From JANWHQ01 sp963775275 (GTDB lineage Bacteria; Pseudomonadota; Alphaproteobacteria; Caulobacterales; Caulobacteraceae), in contig CAVZII010000005.1 in assembly GCA_963775275.1 (NCBI GenBank), forward strand, positions 1,612,001 through 1,676,000: a DNA stretch of 64,000 nucleotides, written 5' to 3'. The notes below the pieces were generated by a model. It had not been told where the DNA came from. It saw only the letters and a program-made list of their open reading frames with translations, and searched no databases. The translations under genes and the position numbers were made by a program. Positions 18,288-26,557 of this stretch are shown here, piece by piece (positions within the stretch are counted from its first letter, which is position 1; each line of letters begins with the position of its first letter).

Positions 18288-18752
18288 ATGGAGCAGCCCT
18301 TGCGCAGCATGGCCCTTCTCGCCCCAGCCCTCGCTCTCGCCGTCGCAGCGCCGGCGCCGGCCGCGTGGGCCGCCCCGGACGAGGATCCGCTCAGCCAGGC
18401 GATGATCGCGTCGCGCTTCGCGCCCTTCGACAAGGTCGCCGCCGAGGGCTGGGAGGACGCCTTCCCGACGCCGATATTCCGTGTCGCCGGCCCGGGCGAC
18501 GCGGACGCCGTCACCTTCCAGCTCAAGGCCGGCGCCTACATGATCGTGACGCTGTGCAACTGCGCGAAGATGGACATCACCCTTCTGGGGCCCGGCGACG
18601 TCACCCTGCCGCCGATCCGCCACAACGATCAGGGTTCGATGTACAGCCTGGATGTTCCCGAGGACGGGCCCTACCTGATCGGCGTCGACATGGTCGCCTG
18701 CGCCCAGTCGCCCTGCAGCTATGCGGTCAAGACCTACCACAAGAAGAAATGA
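18288..18752 (+). CDS. Predicted secreted protein, function unknown
   Basis: A protein of about 154 residues. A signal peptide (LLAPALALAVAAPAPAAWA) is followed by a single small domain with Cys pairs (LCNCAK, and VACAQSPCSY) and a basic end (KTYHKKK). It has the look of a periplasmic beta-sandwich, but I know no family. The start is uncertain: ATG at 18288 or 18309. It lies upstream of the SRP RNA and is not part of the dnaX group by function. Confidence 0.6.
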   Translation: MEQPLRSMALLAPALALAVAAPAPAAWAAPDEDPLSQAMIASRFAPFDKVAAEGWEDAFPTPIFRVAGPGDADAVTFQLKAGAYMIVTLCNCAKMDITLLGPGDVTLPPIRHNDQGSMYSLDVPEDGPYLIGVDMVACAQSPCSYAVKTYHKKK

Positions 18753-18810
18753 CGCGGCCCGCGCATGCGCGCCGGCCTTGCTTCGCGGCGGCGGGGTCGC
18801 GATATTGGAG

Positions 18811-18911
18811 GCGGAGGCTGGCGACGGGCGAAGCCCTCGCCAACCCGGTCAGGTCCGGAAGGAAGCAGCCGTAACGAGTTTCGCTTCGGGTCGTCGTCCA
18901 GCCTCCACCGC
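18811..18911 (+). ncRNA. ffs: Signal recognition particle RNA (4.5S type)
   Basis: The conserved SRP domain IV core GGTCAGGTCCGGAAGGAAGC lies at 18847-18866. The ends GCGGAGGCTGG and CCAGCCTCCACCGC can pair to close the rod. The length is about 100 nt, the usual bacterial small form. It binds Ffh (M domain) for co-translational targeting. It lies just upstream of dnaX, a common alphaproteobacterial order. End positions are estimated from the pairing. Confidence 0.93.
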
Positions 18912-18926
18912 TTGCGGCGCCCCCTG

Positions 18927-20714
18927 ATGACCGACCAAGACCTCACGCTCGAACCCGACCCGCCCGAGCGTGACCCGGACACCTCGGAGATGTTCGCGCC
19001 CGTCCAGGCGCAGGCCGCGCCGCCCTCGGCCGACGACGCCTATGTGGTGCTGGCGCGCAAGTACCGGCCGCATCGCTTCGAGGACCTGATCGGCCAGGAG
19101 GCCATGGTCCGCACGCTGAAGAACGCCTTCGCGGCGGGCCGCATCGCCCATGCCTTCATGCTCACCGGCGTGCGCGGGGTCGGCAAGACCACCACGGCGC
19201 GCCTGCTCGCCCGGGCCCTCAACTACGAGAGCGATGAGGTCCATCAGCCCACGGTCGACCTCTCCCGGGAGGGCCGCCACTGCCGGGCGATCATCGAGGG
19301 CCGGCACATCGACGTCCTGGAACTGGACGCCGCCTCGCGCACCAAGGTCGACGAGATGCGCGAGCTCCTGGACGGGGTGCGCTACGCGCCGGTGGAGGCC
19401 CGCTACAAGGTCTACGTCATCGACGAAGTCCACATGCTCTCCACGGCCGCTTTCAACGCCCTTCTGAAGACGCTGGAAGAGCCGCCGCCGCACGCAAAGT
19501 TCATCTTCGCGACCACCGAGATCCGCAAGGTCCCGGTGACCATCCTGTCGCGCTGCCAGCGCTTCGACCTGCGCAGGGTCGAGCCCGAGGTCATCGTCGC
19601 CAACCTCGAGGACATCGCCGCCAAGGAGGGGGTCAAGGTCGACGCCGAGGGGCTGCTCCTGATCGCGCGGGCGGCCGAGGGCTCGGTGCGCGACGCCCAG
19701 TCCATGCTCGACCAGGCCATTGTCCAGGCCGAGCGGGGCCAGGTGGTGAGCGCCGAGCAGGTCCGCGACATGCTGGGCCTGGCCGACCGGGCGCAGACCA
19801 TCGCCCTGCTGGAAGAGGTCGCCAAGGGCCGCACCGCCGAGGCTCTGGCGGCCTTCCGCACCCTGCACGGCTTCGGGGCGGACCCGGTGCAGGTGCTCGG
19901 CGACCTTCTGGAGCACGCCCATGCCGCCGCCCTCGCCAAGACGCTCGGGCCCGACGCCCTGGCCCTGCCCAAGGACCAGGCCGCGCGGCTGACCGCGCTC
20001 GGCGCGGAACTCTCGGCGGGGGTCCTGTCGCGGCTCTGGCAGATGCTGCTCAAGGCCCAGGACGAGACCCGGCGCGCGGGCGATCCCAAGGCCGCGGCCG
20101 AGATGACGATCATCCGCCTGTGCTACGCCGCCGAGCTGCCCGGCCCGGAAGAGGCGCTGAAGGCGCTGCAGTCGGGCCAGCCCCTGCCGGGCGGGGGACC
20201 GTCCGGACAGGCAGGCGGGACCATGCCCTCGGGCGGCGGCTCCGGATCGGCGGCGACGGCTCGCGCGCTGCAGCCTCAGGCCCAAGCCCACGCGGCCCAG
20301 GCCCGGCCGGTCCTGCAGTCCTTCGAGGACGTGGTGCGGCTGATCGACGACAAGCGCGACATCACCCTCAAGCTCGACGTCGAGCGCTATGTGCGGCCGA
20401 TCTCCTTCCGGCCCGGCGCCATCGCCTTCGAGCCGGCGCCCGGCGCGCCGGCGAACCTCGGCCAGAGGCTGGCTGCGCGGCTGAAGGACTGGACCGGCCA
20501 GACCTGGCTCGTGGCCTCGGAGGGCGGCGGCGGCGCCGAGAGCCTCTACGAGCGCGCCCGGCGCGAGAGCAACGAGGTCCGCCGCAGCGTCGCGTCCGAC
20601 CCCTTCATCCGCCAGCTGATGGACGCCTTCCCCGGCGCGGAGATCCTCAACGTCCGCCAGCTGCAGGTCGAGGCGCCGACCGCGGCGGAAGGCGCGGACG
20701 ACGACGACGACTGA
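18927..20714 (+). CDS. dnaX: DNA polymerase III subunits gamma/tau
   Basis: A 595-residue clamp-loader ATPase. Walker A G-V-R-G-V-G-K-T-T-T is near residue 82, the DEVHMLS box near 165 and the SRC sensor motif (ILSRCQRF) near 207. The C-terminal part holds the tau-like region, ending in acidic EGADDDDD. In many bacteria three or four Cys after the Walker A helix bind zinc; here only one Cys remains (GRHCRAI) and the others read PTVDLSREG. The ATG at 18927 follows the SRP RNA by 15 bases. Confidence 0.95.
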   Translation: MTDQDLTLEPDPPERDPDTSEMFAPVQAQAAPPSADDAYVVLARKYRPHRFEDLIGQEAMVRTLKNAFAAGRIAHAFMLTGVRGVGKTTTARLLARALNYESDEVHQPTVDLSREGRHCRAIIEGRHIDVLELDAASRTKVDEMRELLDGVRYAPVEARYKVYVIDEVHMLSTAAFNALLKTLEEPPPHAKFIFATTEIRKVPVTILSRCQRFDLRRVEPEVIVANLEDIAAKEGVKVDAEGLLLIARAAEGSVRDAQSMLDQAIVQAERGQVVSAEQVRDMLGLADRAQTIALLEEVAKGRTAEALAAFRTLHGFGADPVQVLGDLLEHAHAAALAKTLGPDALALPKDQAARLTALGAELSAGVLSRLWQMLLKAQDETRRAGDPKAAAEMTIIRLCYAAELPGPEEALKALQSGQPLPGGGPSGQAGGTMPSGGGSGSAATARALQPQAQAHAAQARPVLQSFEDVVRLIDDKRDITLKLDVERYVRPISFRPGAIAFEPAPGAPANLGQRLAARLKDWTGQTWLVASEGGGGAESLYERARRESNEVRRSVASDPFIRQLMDAFPGAEILNVRQLQVEAPTAAEGADDDDD

Positions 20715-20744
20715 CCCGGGCCAGGCCCGCCCCCGCGGGACGGC

Positions 20745-21188
20745 TTATTTCTTCATGACGACCGTGACGTCGACGCGGCGTCGCACGGGCGTGATCACGC
20801 CCGAAGCCGACTGCGCTCCCGCCTCGCCCCGCGCGACCAAGGTGAAGCTCTGGACGGGCAGGCCGGCCGCCACGAAGGCGTCCAGGACGTTCTGGGCCCG
20901 GCGCTTGGAGAGCTCTAGGTTGGACTGGGGCGTGCCCACCGGATCGGAGAGGCCCAGGAGATCCAGTTCGCGCACCTTGCAGGTCCTCAGCCGTTGCGAG
21001 GTCGCCTTGACGATCTCGCGTCCGATGTCCGAGACGGCGTCGCTGCCCTCGTCGAAGTAGAGGGTGACCGTGGTGTCGCGGCAGGGGCTCGAGGTCAGGT
21101 GGCCCAGCCTCTGGACGCTGGCGCATCCGGCCAGGGCGACAAGGCCGGCGCACACGGCGGCCAGACGTCCGACAATTCCAAGCTGCAT
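20745..21188 (-). CDS. OmpA-family (peptidoglycan-binding) lipoprotein
   Basis: A 147-residue lipoprotein. The lipobox LAGC is at residues 19-22, followed by an OmpA_C-like domain (T-L-Y-F-D-E-G-S-D, L-D-L-L-G-L-S-D-P-V-G, S-N-L-E-L-S-K-R-R-A-Q-N-V). It is smaller than Pal and lacks the long linker. It probably ties the outer membrane to peptidoglycan. The Met at 21188 follows GGGGAC. It lies opposite in direction to dnaX and ybaB and interrupts the usual dnaX-ybaB adjacency. Confidence 0.85.
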   Translation of the reverse strand: MQLGIVGRLAAVCAGLVALAGCASVQRLGHLTSSPCRDTTVTLYFDEGSDAVSDIGREIVKATSQRLRTCKVRELDLLGLSDPVGTPQSNLELSKRRAQNVLDAFVAAGLPVQSFTLVARGEAGAQSASGVITPVRRRVDVTVVMKK

Positions 21189-21285
21189 GTCAGTCCCCAA
21201 AACGCATCCAGGCCCCGGCAAGCATAGAACCAACTGGCGTTGCGGGCTATGACGCCGCGCGTCCGCAACCGTCACGAGGATCAGG

Positions 21286-21609
21286 ATGAAGGACTTGAGC
21301 GCGCTGATGAAGCAGGCCCAGGCCATGCAGGAGAAGCTGCAGGAGGCCCAGGCGCGCCTCGCCGCCATGCTGGTGGAAGGGACCTCCGGCGGCGGCATGG
21401 TCAAGATGACCCTGGCCGGCAACGGCGAGTTGAAGGGTGTGACGATCGACGATGTGCTGATCCAGCCCGGCGAGGGCGAGGTCCTGGCCGATCTGATCGT
21501 CGCGGCTCACGCGGACGCCAAGCGCAAGCTCGACGAGAAGCAGGCCGAGATGATGAAGGAGGTCGCCGGCCCGTTCGCCGGCATGGGCCTTCCCGGGATG
21601 AAACTCTAG
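21286..21609 (+). CDS. ybaB: YbaB/EbfC nucleoid-associated protein
   Basis: A 107-residue DNA-binding protein. The family signature is MKQAQAMQEKLQEAQARL at the N-terminus, then G-M-V-K-M-T-L-A-G-N-G-E-L-K-G-V, and a C-terminal PFAGMGLPGMKL. It forms dimers with pincer-like helices. AGGATCAGG precedes the ATG. It normally precedes recR; here a composite repeat and an EthD-like gene follow. Confidence 0.93.
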   Translation: MKDLSALMKQAQAMQEKLQEAQARLAAMLVEGTSGGGMVKMTLAGNGELKGVTIDDVLIQPGEGEVLADLIVAAHADAKRKLDEKQAEMMKEVAGPFAGMGLPGMKL

Positions 21610-21615
21610 GCCAGA

Positions 21616-21781
21616 CTAGTGAGGTGAACCTGACGTTCGTCCATCCGCTGGGGCGACCCCAGTGACGAACGTCAGATTCGTAAACCTCACTAGAATCATG
21701 ACTTTGGTAGTGTCCTTATCGACTCTGACGTTCGTTCGATGTCGCCACAGGCGGTTACGAACGTCAAAGTCGGGACACCGG
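21616..21781 (-). repeat. Composite two-hairpin element, copy 4 (GACGTTCGT subfamily)
   Basis: Hairpin B (21616-21693, 78 bp) comes first with CTAGTGAGGT/ACCTCACTAG outer arms and the core TGACGTTCGT/ACGAACGTCA. The spacer AATCATGACTTTG follows, then hairpin A (21707-21781, 75 bp) with TAGTGTCC/GGACAC and the same core. Compared with copy 1, the outer pair T-A became A-T in hairpin B, and three inner pairs changed on both sides. The CTAG ends of hairpin A have decayed (GTAG and CCGG). The orientation is reversed relative to copies 1 and 2. Confidence 0.9.
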
Positions 21782-21791
21782 GATCGGGGAC

Positions 21792-22094
21792 ATGATCAAG
21801 CTGTTCGCCTTCTACCAGAAGCCCGCCGATGAAGCGGCGTTCTGGAAGCACTACAAGGAGGTGCACACGCCTCTGGTGATGAAGCTGCCGGGCATCAAGC
21901 GCTTCACGGTGAACCGCGTCACCGGCTCGCCGATGGGCGATCCGTCCCACTGGCTGGTGGTGGAGATGGCCTGGGACGACGCAGAGAGCTTCGGCAAGGC
22001 CATGGCCTCGCCCGAGAACGCGGCCGCCGCCGAGGATGCGGGCAAGATGGCGCCGGGCCTGGTCACGCTCGCCATCGCCGAGAGCGACGAGTAG
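21792..22094 (+). CDS. EthD-family protein
   Basis: A 100-residue protein starting MIKLFAFYQKPADEAAFWKH with a ferredoxin-like EthD/dimeric alpha-beta barrel pattern: H-Y-K-E-V-H-T-P-L-V, K-R-F-T-V-N-R-V and W-L-V-V-E-M-A-W-D. EthD-like proteins are found near ring-cleavage and ether-degradation genes, but many have no assigned reaction. The start lies 11 bases after the composite repeat, so its upstream signals may come from the repeat. Confidence 0.85.
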   Translation: MIKLFAFYQKPADEAAFWKHYKEVHTPLVMKLPGIKRFTVNRVTGSPMGDPSHWLVVEMAWDDAESFGKAMASPENAAAAEDAGKMAPGLVTLAIAESDE

Positions 22095-22168
22095 GGGCCA
22101 CCGAAGTCATCTCCCCTCAGGGCGTTTCAGCGCTGGACGAAGCGCACCGACCAAGCGTGAATTCGAAT

Positions 22169-23359
<1,191 letters not shown>

Positions 23360-23416
23360 CAACGGTCTCCTTCGGGCGGGGTTTAGACCAAATCCCAGTT
23401 CCGCTCACCCTCTCTT

Positions 23417-23506
23417 ACCGTCAGGGCCGGGCTTGTCCCGGCCACCCATGAACGCGATCATCGCCGGTGTTCATAGGTCCCCGATGCAAGGGCCGGGGAT
23501 GACGGT
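23417..23506. repeat. Imperfect long palindrome (CCGGGCTTGTCCCGGCC type)
   Basis: Arms of about 40 bases (ACCGTCAGGGCCGGGCTTG on the left, matched in reverse by GGCCGGGGATGACGGT on the right) surround a short centre. The sequence resembles widely spread alphaproteobacterial intergenic palindromes. It fills the gcdH/CoA-transferase gap and ends 13 bases before the transferase ATG. Confidence 0.7.
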
Positions 23507-23519
23507 GGTGGGGGCGGCC

Positions 23520-24758
23520 ATGACGGAACAGAGAGTGGCGGGTCCCCTCTCGGGCGTCGTGGTGCTCGACCTCTCGCGGGTGCTGGCCGGGCCCTGGGCG
23601 ACCCAGATCCTGGCGGACCTGGGCGCCCAGGTCATCAAGGTCGAGAAGCCGGGCGCCGGCGACGACACCCGCGCCTGGGGCCCGCCGTTCGCGACCAGGA
23701 CGGACGGGTCCAGGGGCGACGCCGCCTACTTCTTCGCCGCCAACCGCGGCAAGCGCTCGGTCGCCCTCGACATCTCCCGCCCCGAGGGCGCGGACATCGC
23801 CCGCCGGCTCGCGGCGCGGGCGGACGTGCTGGTCGAGAACTTCAAGGTCGGGGGCCTCGCCAGGTACGGCCTCGATTACGAGAGCCTGAAGGCGGTCAAT
23901 CCGAAGCTGGTCTATTGCTCGATCACGGGCTTCGGCCAGACCGGCCCGGACGCCGGGCGCGCCGGCTACGACTACATGATCCAGGCCATGGGCGGGCTGA
24001 TGTCGATCACCGGCCAGCCCGACGGCGCCCCGGGCGCCGAGCCGATGAAGGTCGGGGTGGCGGTCGCCGACCTCTTCGCCGGCATGTACGCGGCGAGCGG
24101 CATCCTGGCGGCCCTGCTGCATGCGCGCGAGACCGGCGAGGGCCAGCAGGTCGACATCGCCCTGTTCGAGGCCCAGGCCGCCATGCTGGCGAACCAGGCG
24201 CAGAACTGGTTCGTCTCGGGCGAGGTCCCCACCCGGCTCGGCAACGCCCATCCCAACCTCGCCCCCTACCAGCCCTTCCCCACCTCGGACGGCATGTTGG
24301 TGATCGCGGTGGGCAACGATGGACAGTTCAAGGCGCTGTGCCGGACGCTGGGCGACGAGGCCCTGGCGCAGGACCCGCGCTTCGCCACCAACGCCTCGCG
24401 GGTCGCCGGCCGCGCCGAGCTGGCCGGGCGCATCGGGGGCCTGACCAGGGCGCGGACCACGGCCGCATGGCTGAGGGCGCTGGAGGCGGCCGGAGTGCCG
24501 TCAGGACCGATCAACCGTATCGACCAGGTGTTCGCCGAGGCCCAGGCCAAGGCGCGGGGGCTGGTCGTCGAGCAGGCGCGGGACGACCTGAAGGGGCCGG
24601 TCCGGTCCGTGGCGAGCCCGATCCGCCTGTCCGCGTCGCCGCCCGCCTATCCGTCGGCGCCGCCGGCGCTAGGGGCCGACACCGAGGCGGTGCTGCGCGA
24701 GCTCCTGGATCTGGACGAAACCGCGCTGGACCTTCTGCGGCAAGGCGAAATCATCTAG
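23520..24758 (+). CDS. CaiB/BaiF family CoA-transferase, probably glutarate-specific
   Basis: A 412-residue class III CoA-transferase. Visible blocks are V-V-V-L-D-L-S-R-V-L-A-G-P-W-A, F-A-A-N-R-G-K-R-S-V-A-L-D and G-Y-D-Y-M-I-Q-A-M-G-G with the catalytic Asp near residue 158. These enzymes move CoA between carboxylic acids through an Asp-acyl anhydride. Divergence from gcdH suggests succinyl-CoA to glutarate transfer. The Met at 23520 is chosen because family homology starts at EQRVAGPLSG; upstream codons belong to the repeat. Confidence 0.85.
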   Translation: MTEQRVAGPLSGVVVLDLSRVLAGPWATQILADLGAQVIKVEKPGAGDDTRAWGPPFATRTDGSRGDAAYFFAANRGKRSVALDISRPEGADIARRLAARADVLVENFKVGGLARYGLDYESLKAVNPKLVYCSITGFGQTGPDAGRAGYDYMIQAMGGLMSITGQPDGAPGAEPMKVGVAVADLFAGMYAASGILAALLHARETGEGQQVDIALFEAQAAMLANQAQNWFVSGEVPTRLGNAHPNLAPYQPFPTSDGMLVIAVGNDGQFKALCRTLGDEALAQDPRFATNASRVAGRAELAGRIGGLTRARTTAAWLRALEAAGVPSGPINRIDQVFAEAQAKARGLVVEQARDDLKGPVRSVASPIRLSASPPAYPSAPPALGADTEAVLRELLDLDETALDLLRQGEII

Positions 24759-24807
24759 GGTTGGGTCGGCATGTTCGACCAGTGCCGGGGGGTTGGCGGG
24801 CGAAGAG

Positions 24808-25708
24808 ATGATTATCAGGAGACCTTATGTTCTAGCCGGCCTGGCCGCGGCGGCTTGCGCGCTCGCGGTCTGGACTTCGGCGCTGGCGGCGCGCGCGGCC
24901 GAGCCGGGCGCCGGCGGGCCGCGCGAAAAGGTCGCCGTCGCGGGCCCCGTGACGCGCGAACAGGCCAACGCCTGGGTCCGCACGGTCTCCGCCGGGCCCC
25001 CCGACCAGCCGGTGGCGCGCTGGCGCGATCCGATCTGCCCGCTGGTCTCCGGACTGCCCAGGAGCCTGGCCGAGCTGATGCTGGAGCGCCTGTCCGAGGA
25101 CGCCCGCGCTGTCGGCGCGCCGCTCGGGCCCAGGGATTGCCACCCGAACCTGTTCATCGTCGCCGCGGGCGACCCCAAGGCCCTGCTCCGGGCCTGGACC
25201 AAGCGCGAGCCCGACCTGTTCGGCCGGGACCAGGCGGCGATCGAGCGCATGATCAGCGTCGACCGTCCCGTCCGCGTCTGGCGCAGGGTCTCGTCCGCAG
25301 GCGCGGATGGACATATGGCGGCCCGCCAGTCCCAGGCCTTCATCGGAGGCCCGGGCCAGACCGAGAAGCCCGTGCTGAACTGGGCCGACGATAGCCACCT
25401 TACGAGCAGCACCGTTCGGGTCATCGGGGGCGCGGCCGTCGTGCTGGGGCCCGACGTCAAGAAGGTGAAGGTCGGCCAGCTCGCAGACTACATCGCCCTG
25501 ACGACCTTCGCCGAGGTGGACCTCGACGGCGATCCTGTCGGCGCTCCCAGCATCCTGTTGCTGTTCCGGCCGGACGCCAAAGGCCCGCCGGATGGCCTTT
25601 CGAAGTCTGGACCGGGCCTATCTGAAGGCGCTCTACGCCGTGCCGGCGAACCTGTTCCAGCAGCGCAGCTATCTGGCCGGGCGCATGATCGGCGAGGAGC
25701 GGCGCTGA
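24808..25708 (+). pseudogene. Secreted protein of unknown function, broken by a +1 frameshift
   Basis: The reading frame encodes a signal peptide and about 260 residues in good order up to L-L-L-F-R-P-D-A-K-G-P-P-D-G-L-S. After about 25601-25606 it continues as an unlike, Arg/Pro-rich tail to 25785. Removing one base there restores S-L-D-R-A-Y-L-K-A-L-Y-A-V and a stop at 25708. That ending is typical of a family of unassigned secreted proteins in Caulobacterales and sphingomonads. Either a real recent mutation or an inserted base in the assembly explains it. Start: ATG 24808, or TTG 24793. Confidence 0.75.
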
Positions 25709-25755
25709 CCGCGCGACGGCGCCCGGCCCTGAGCGCGCCCCGCGCTCGGAAGGGC

Positions 25756-25785
25756 TTCCCACCTAACCGGCAAGGGCCTATATAG
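25756..25785 (+). promoter_or_regulatory. Candidate sigma70-type promoter of the rimP-nusA-infB operon
   Basis: TTCCCA at 25756-25761 and TATATA at 25779-25784 are separated by 17 bases. This is the only AT-rich -10-like word in the gap and lies about 40 bases before the leader hairpins. Confidence 0.5.
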
Positions 25786-25823
25786 AGGACCACATCGTCC
25801 GATTGCGCTGGATGGCGCTTTCG

Positions 25824-25888
25824 AGCGGCGGCCGAAAGGCGGCCGCTTTTTTGTTGGTTTCGCCAAGCTGCGGCTGGACAGCCGCAGC
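25824..25888 (+). terminator. Tandem leader hairpins: terminator-like stem with T-run, then a second stem
   Basis: First stem: AGCGGCGGCC, GAAA loop, GGCGGCCGCT (one mismatch in ten pairs), running into six T. Second stem: GCTGCGGCT, GGAC loop, AGCCGCAGC (nine perfect pairs). Both lie between the candidate promoter and rimP. The first is a textbook intrinsic terminator. Being downstream of a promoter, it could serve as an attenuator for rimP-nusA-infB, or simply end the upstream transcript. Confidence 0.75.
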
Positions 25889-25913
25889 GGTCCTTGGCGC
25901 AGAGAGGCTGAGC

Positions 25914-26555
25914 TTGCGCGGCAAGACCGCTGAAGACGAAAGGCTCCTGGAGCTGCTCGACCCCGTGGCCGAGGCGGCCGGCTACGACATCGTGCGCCTG
26001 CGCCTGATGGGCGGCGGGACCCGCCGGCTGCAGATCATGGCCGAGCGTCCGGACGGCCGCATGGAGATCGAGGACTGCGCCACCCTCTCGCGGGCGCTGT
26101 CGGAGGTGCTGGACGCCGCCGACCCGATCTCGGGGGAATACACGCTGGAGGTCTCCAGCCCCGGCATCGATCGGCCGCTGACCCGGCTGAAGGACTTCGA
26201 GGCCAACGCCGGGCTGGAGGCCCGGATCGAGCTCGACCGCCTGGCCGAGGGGCGCAAGCGCTTCAAGGGCCGGCTCGCGGGCGTCGAGGGCCAGGACGTG
26301 CTGATCGACCTGGAGGGCGAGGACCAGACCGCCCAGCTGCCCTTCGCCTGGATCATCGACGCCAAGCTCGTCCTGAACGACGAGCTGATGCAACGCGGCG
26401 CGGCCGAGCGGGAAGCCCGGCTCGCTAATCCTCCCCCACTGGGGGAGGGGAACCATGCGAGGCATGGTGGAGGGGGCCGCCCCCCTCACCGTCCTTCGGC
26501 CGGTCCCCTCCCCCCAGAGGGGGGAGATCAACAATCCCAGAAGGAGGACGTCTGA
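25914..26555 (+). CDS. rimP: Ribosome maturation factor RimP
   Basis: A 213-residue factor for 30S assembly. The N-terminal domain has L-L-E-L-L-D-P-V-A-E-A-A-G-Y-D and L-S-R-A-L-S-E-V-L-D. The signature L-E-V-S-S-P-G-I-D-R-P-L-T is near residue 80. The C-terminal SH3-like domain ends at W-I-I-D-A-K-L-V-L-N. The start is TTG at 25914, seven bases after AGAGAGG; earlier codons fall in the leader hairpins. The last 40 residues (from about N174, PPPLGEG) are encoded by a GC-rich palindromic repeat and are foreign to the family. Confidence 0.9.
   Translation: MRGKTAEDERLLELLDPVAEAAGYDIVRLRLMGGGTRRLQIMAERPDGRMEIEDCATLSRALSEVLDAADPISGEYTLEVSSPGIDRPLTRLKDFEANAGLEARIELDRLAEGRKRFKGRLAGVEGQDVLIDLEGEDQTAQLPFAWIIDAKLVLNDELMQRGAAEREARLANPPPLGEGNHARHGGGGRPPHRPSAGPLPPEGGDQQSQKEDV
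26427..26532 (+). repeat. GC-rich palindromic element inside the 3' end of rimP
   Basis: CCTCCCCCACTGGGGGAGG begins the element, and further inverted G/C tracts (CATGCGAGGCATGG, GGGGGCCGCCCCC, CCCCTCCCCCCAGAGGGGGG) fill about 105 bases. Similar C/G-tract palindromes lie at 28259 and 33207. It is translated as the RimP tail and stays open in frame until a TGA that overlaps the nusA ribosome-site region. Confidence 0.75.
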
Positions 26556-26557
26556 CC

